From Chryseobacterium sp. c4a (GTDB lineage Bacteria > Bacteroidota > Bacteroidia > Flavobacteriales > Weeksellaceae): a DNA stretch of 64,000 nucleotides. The notes beneath the pieces were generated by a model that worked only from the letters and a program-made list of their open reading frames with translations, was not told the DNA's origin and did not search any database. The position numbers and the translations under genes are program-made. Location: NCBI RefSeq assembly GCF_009900745.1, contig NZ_WXVU01000001.1:496001-560000 (forward strand), read 5' to 3'. Positions 62,424 through 64,000 of the stretch are shown here, in pieces. Every line of letters starts with the position of its first letter. Positions within the stretch are counted from its first letter, which is position 1.

Positions 62424-63110
62424 ATGAAAAAGATCATCATTCCATTTTTCTGTGCCGTACTTTTCTCTGTTCCGGCAGCAGCTCAGAAGAAAGATGCCGC
62501 TTCTGTAACAACGGAGGCTGTAAAATCAAAATTAACGCCTAAAGAAGTATTGGATAATTACTTTAAAGCATTAGGAGGAAAAGAAAAATTAGAGGGTGTA
62601 AAAACTCTTTATATGGAAAACACTATGTCTGCTCAGGGAATGGAAATTAACATGACCACTAAGAAAATGGGCAACAAATTCAAATCTGTACAGTCTTTGA
62701 TGGGACAGCAGATGGTTCAGTTTTTCGATGGAGAAAAAGGATATTTTGATCAGATGGGGAACAAAACTGCAATTCCTGCAGACAAAGTTGCTGAGCTAAA
62801 AAAAGCAAAACCAGTGGATGCATTAGCATTTGATGGAGCTACTTTTCAAAATGTTACTGTAGAAAAGCTAGACGGTAATGATTATAACGTATTGTCTTCA
62901 GATAAAGGAAAATTTTATTTTGATGCAGCTACAGGACTTTTATATAAAACGATTGCCGGAGAAGGTAATGTGACTATAGAAAGTTATATGTCGGCAGATG
63001 GATTAAAGTTCCCTCAGGTTGTTGAAGCAGAAGGTTCTGGTCAGAAAGTGACTATCAGAACGACAAAAGTTACAGTGAATTCCGGAGTTACGGATGCTGA
63101 TTTCAAATAA
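62424..63110 (+). CDS. LolA-like / DUF4292-type periplasmic protein
   Basis: 228 residues with a signal peptide (ending VPAAAQ). The body has an N-terminal helix (PKEVLDNYFKALGGKEKLEG) and alternating strands (TLYMENTMSAQGMEINMTTK; FDGEKGYFDQMG), the pattern of LolA/LolB-type lipid-binding folds. It probably sits in the periplasm and may bind lipids or outer-membrane components. The M16 peptidase gene follows but has its own promoter. Confidence 0.65.
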   Translation: MKKIIIPFFCAVLFSVPAAAQKKDAASVTTEAVKSKLTPKEVLDNYFKALGGKEKLEGVKTLYMENTMSAQGMEINMTTKKMGNKFKSVQSLMGQQMVQFFDGEKGYFDQMGNKTAIPADKVAELKKAKPVDALAFDGATFQNVTVEKLDGNDYNVLSSDKGKFYFDAATGLLYKTIAGEGNVTIESYMSADGLKFPQVVEAEGSGQKVTIRTTKVTVNSGVTDADFK

Positions 63111-63192
63111 GCAGAGTAAGGTAGTTGGAAGTTATTGAGAGTAGTGGTTACTATTAATACATTATCTTTCATCTGTTTTATATACAATATAG

Positions 63193-63221
63193 AAAGCCGA
63201 AATTTATTTTCGGCTTTTTTA
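63193..63221 (+). terminator. Terminator of the LolA-like gene
   Basis: AAAGCCGAAA pairs with TTTCGGCTTT, T run follows. Confidence 0.88.
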
Positions 63222-63279
63222 TGATCTTATTTTAACAATACTTTAGAACGCACTTTTTTATTAGTCTATAAATAATATA

Positions 63280-63287
63280 TACTTTTG
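63280..63287 (+). promoter_or_regulatory. Promoter -7 box of the M16 peptidase gene
   Basis: TACTTTTG matches TAnnTTTG, 18 bases before the ATG. Confidence 0.55.
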
Positions 63288-63305
63288 TCGGGAAAAATAA
63301 AGTAT

Positions 63306-64000
63306 ATGAAGAAAAGGTTAATTCCATTGATGATTGTCAGCTTGATTTCCCCAAGATTTTTCGGACAAAATATTCCTATAGATCCTTCCGTAAAAATCGG
63401 TACTCTTTCCAATGGAATGAAGTATTATATCAAAAAAAATACATTGCCTGAAAAAAAAGTGGATTTTCGTCTGGCAATTAATGTAGGTTCCATTCTCGAA
63501 GATGAAAATCAAAGAGGTCTGGCTCACTTTATGGAGCATATGAACTTTAACGGAACCAAAAATTTTCCTGATAATAAACTCGTAGATTTTCTACAATCCA
63601 TAGGTGTAAAATTTGGACAACATCTTAACGCATATACCAGTTTTGATGAAACGGTTTATATGCTTCCTGTTCCATTAGATAAGCCAGGAAACCTGGATGC
63701 CGGATTAAAAGTTATGGAAGATTGGGCATTCAATGCAACGCTTTCGGATAAACAAATCAATAAAGAAAGAGGAGTTGTATTAGAAGAATTGAGACTGGGA
63801 CTTGGTGCCGACAAAAGAATGCAGGACAAATATCTTCCCAAACAACTGTATAAATCCCAATATGCAGAGCGACTTCCTATGGGAAAGAAAGAGGTGATTC
63901 AGAATTTTAAGCCTGAGGTTATCAGAAAATTTCATCAGGATTGGTACAGACCAGATTTGATGGCCATCGTTGTCGTAGGAGATATTGATGTAAAAGATGT
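63306..64000 (+). CDS. M16 family zinc peptidase (5' part, runs out of the window)
   Basis: About 231 residues are seen, with the gene still open at 64000. Signal peptide (residues 1-20), then the inverted zinc motif HFMEH (near residue 75, His-x-x-Glu-His) and the third ligand Glu about 76 residues later in ERGVVLEELRLGL. NGMKYYIKKNTLPEKKVDFR is the usual start of Bacteroidota M16 peptidases, which are periplasmic and often ~950 residues long. Substrate unknown. Confidence 0.92.
   Translation, partial: MKKRLIPLMIVSLISPRFFGQNIPIDPSVKIGTLSNGMKYYIKKNTLPEKKVDFRLAINVGSILEDENQRGLAHFMEHMNFNGTKNFPDNKLVDFLQSIGVKFGQHLNAYTSFDETVYMLPVPLDKPGNLDAGLKVMEDWAFNATLSDKQINKERGVVLEELRLGLGADKRMQDKYLPKQLYKSQYAERLPMGKKEVIQNFKPEVIRKFHQDWYRPDLMAIVVVGDIDVKD

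Overview
The window is low-GC DNA from a member of the Bacteroidota, most likely Flavobacteriia of the Chryseobacterium type. The clues are a type IX secretion (T9SS) C-terminal sorting domain, the DUF6443 and DUF5977 families, Bacteroidota-type -7 promoter boxes (TAnnTTTG) in front of many genes, and core proteins (Der, Tig, Upp, AceA/AceB, KatG) of flavobacterial character. The genus is inferred from overall resemblance and was not tested by a search.

Layout. 1-0.6 kb: 3' end of katG. 0.6-2 kb: decayed toxin/immunity-like debris on the minus strand. 2-11.2 kb: one minus-strand operon that reads T9SS-sorted propeller-like protein, giant DUF5977 protein, DUF6443/RHS polymorphic-toxin-like protein, small membrane protein (candidate immunity). 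11.7-28.2 kb: a probable integrative island inserted in the 3' end of tRNA-Gln(TTG). It carries a tyrosine integrase, an excisionase-like HTH protein, a protein with family-A-polymerase-like motifs, a second RHS toxin (restriction-endonuclease-like C-terminus) with a candidate immunity gene, lipoproteins, an AraC regulator, a cytochrome-like lipoprotein/DoxX/chromate-transporter cassette, and ArdA antirestriction protein behind a hairpin-forming leader ORF. No relaxase or type IV secretion gene is visible, so the island probably hitchhikes.

28.5-64 kb is mostly ordinary chromosome: der, a GNAT acetyltransferase, a stand-alone NRPS-like synthetase with a poly-lysine-synthetase-type C-terminus, upp, comF, a RamB/ScfR-type regulator divergent from the glyoxylate shunt genes aceB-aceA (with two GCGA-N4-TCGC operators between them), an OmpH-like chaperone, a thioesterase, a serine hydrolase fused to a CBM48-like domain, queD, an LpxH-like phosphatase, a LuxE-like protein, a nuclease-like protein, aquaporin, a DUF5715 protein, a membrane protein/histidine kinase/response regulator trio, a DUF2235 protein that lacks its nucleophile serine, histidine decarboxylase, an ABC-F ATPase, a ZnuD-like TonB receptor operon, trigger factor, a LolA-like protein and the 5' part of an M16 peptidase.

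A scattered family of small palindromic repeats (cores CGAGATACGGG and CATTCTGAGCG) occurs between genes and, unusually, in frame inside two coding sequences.
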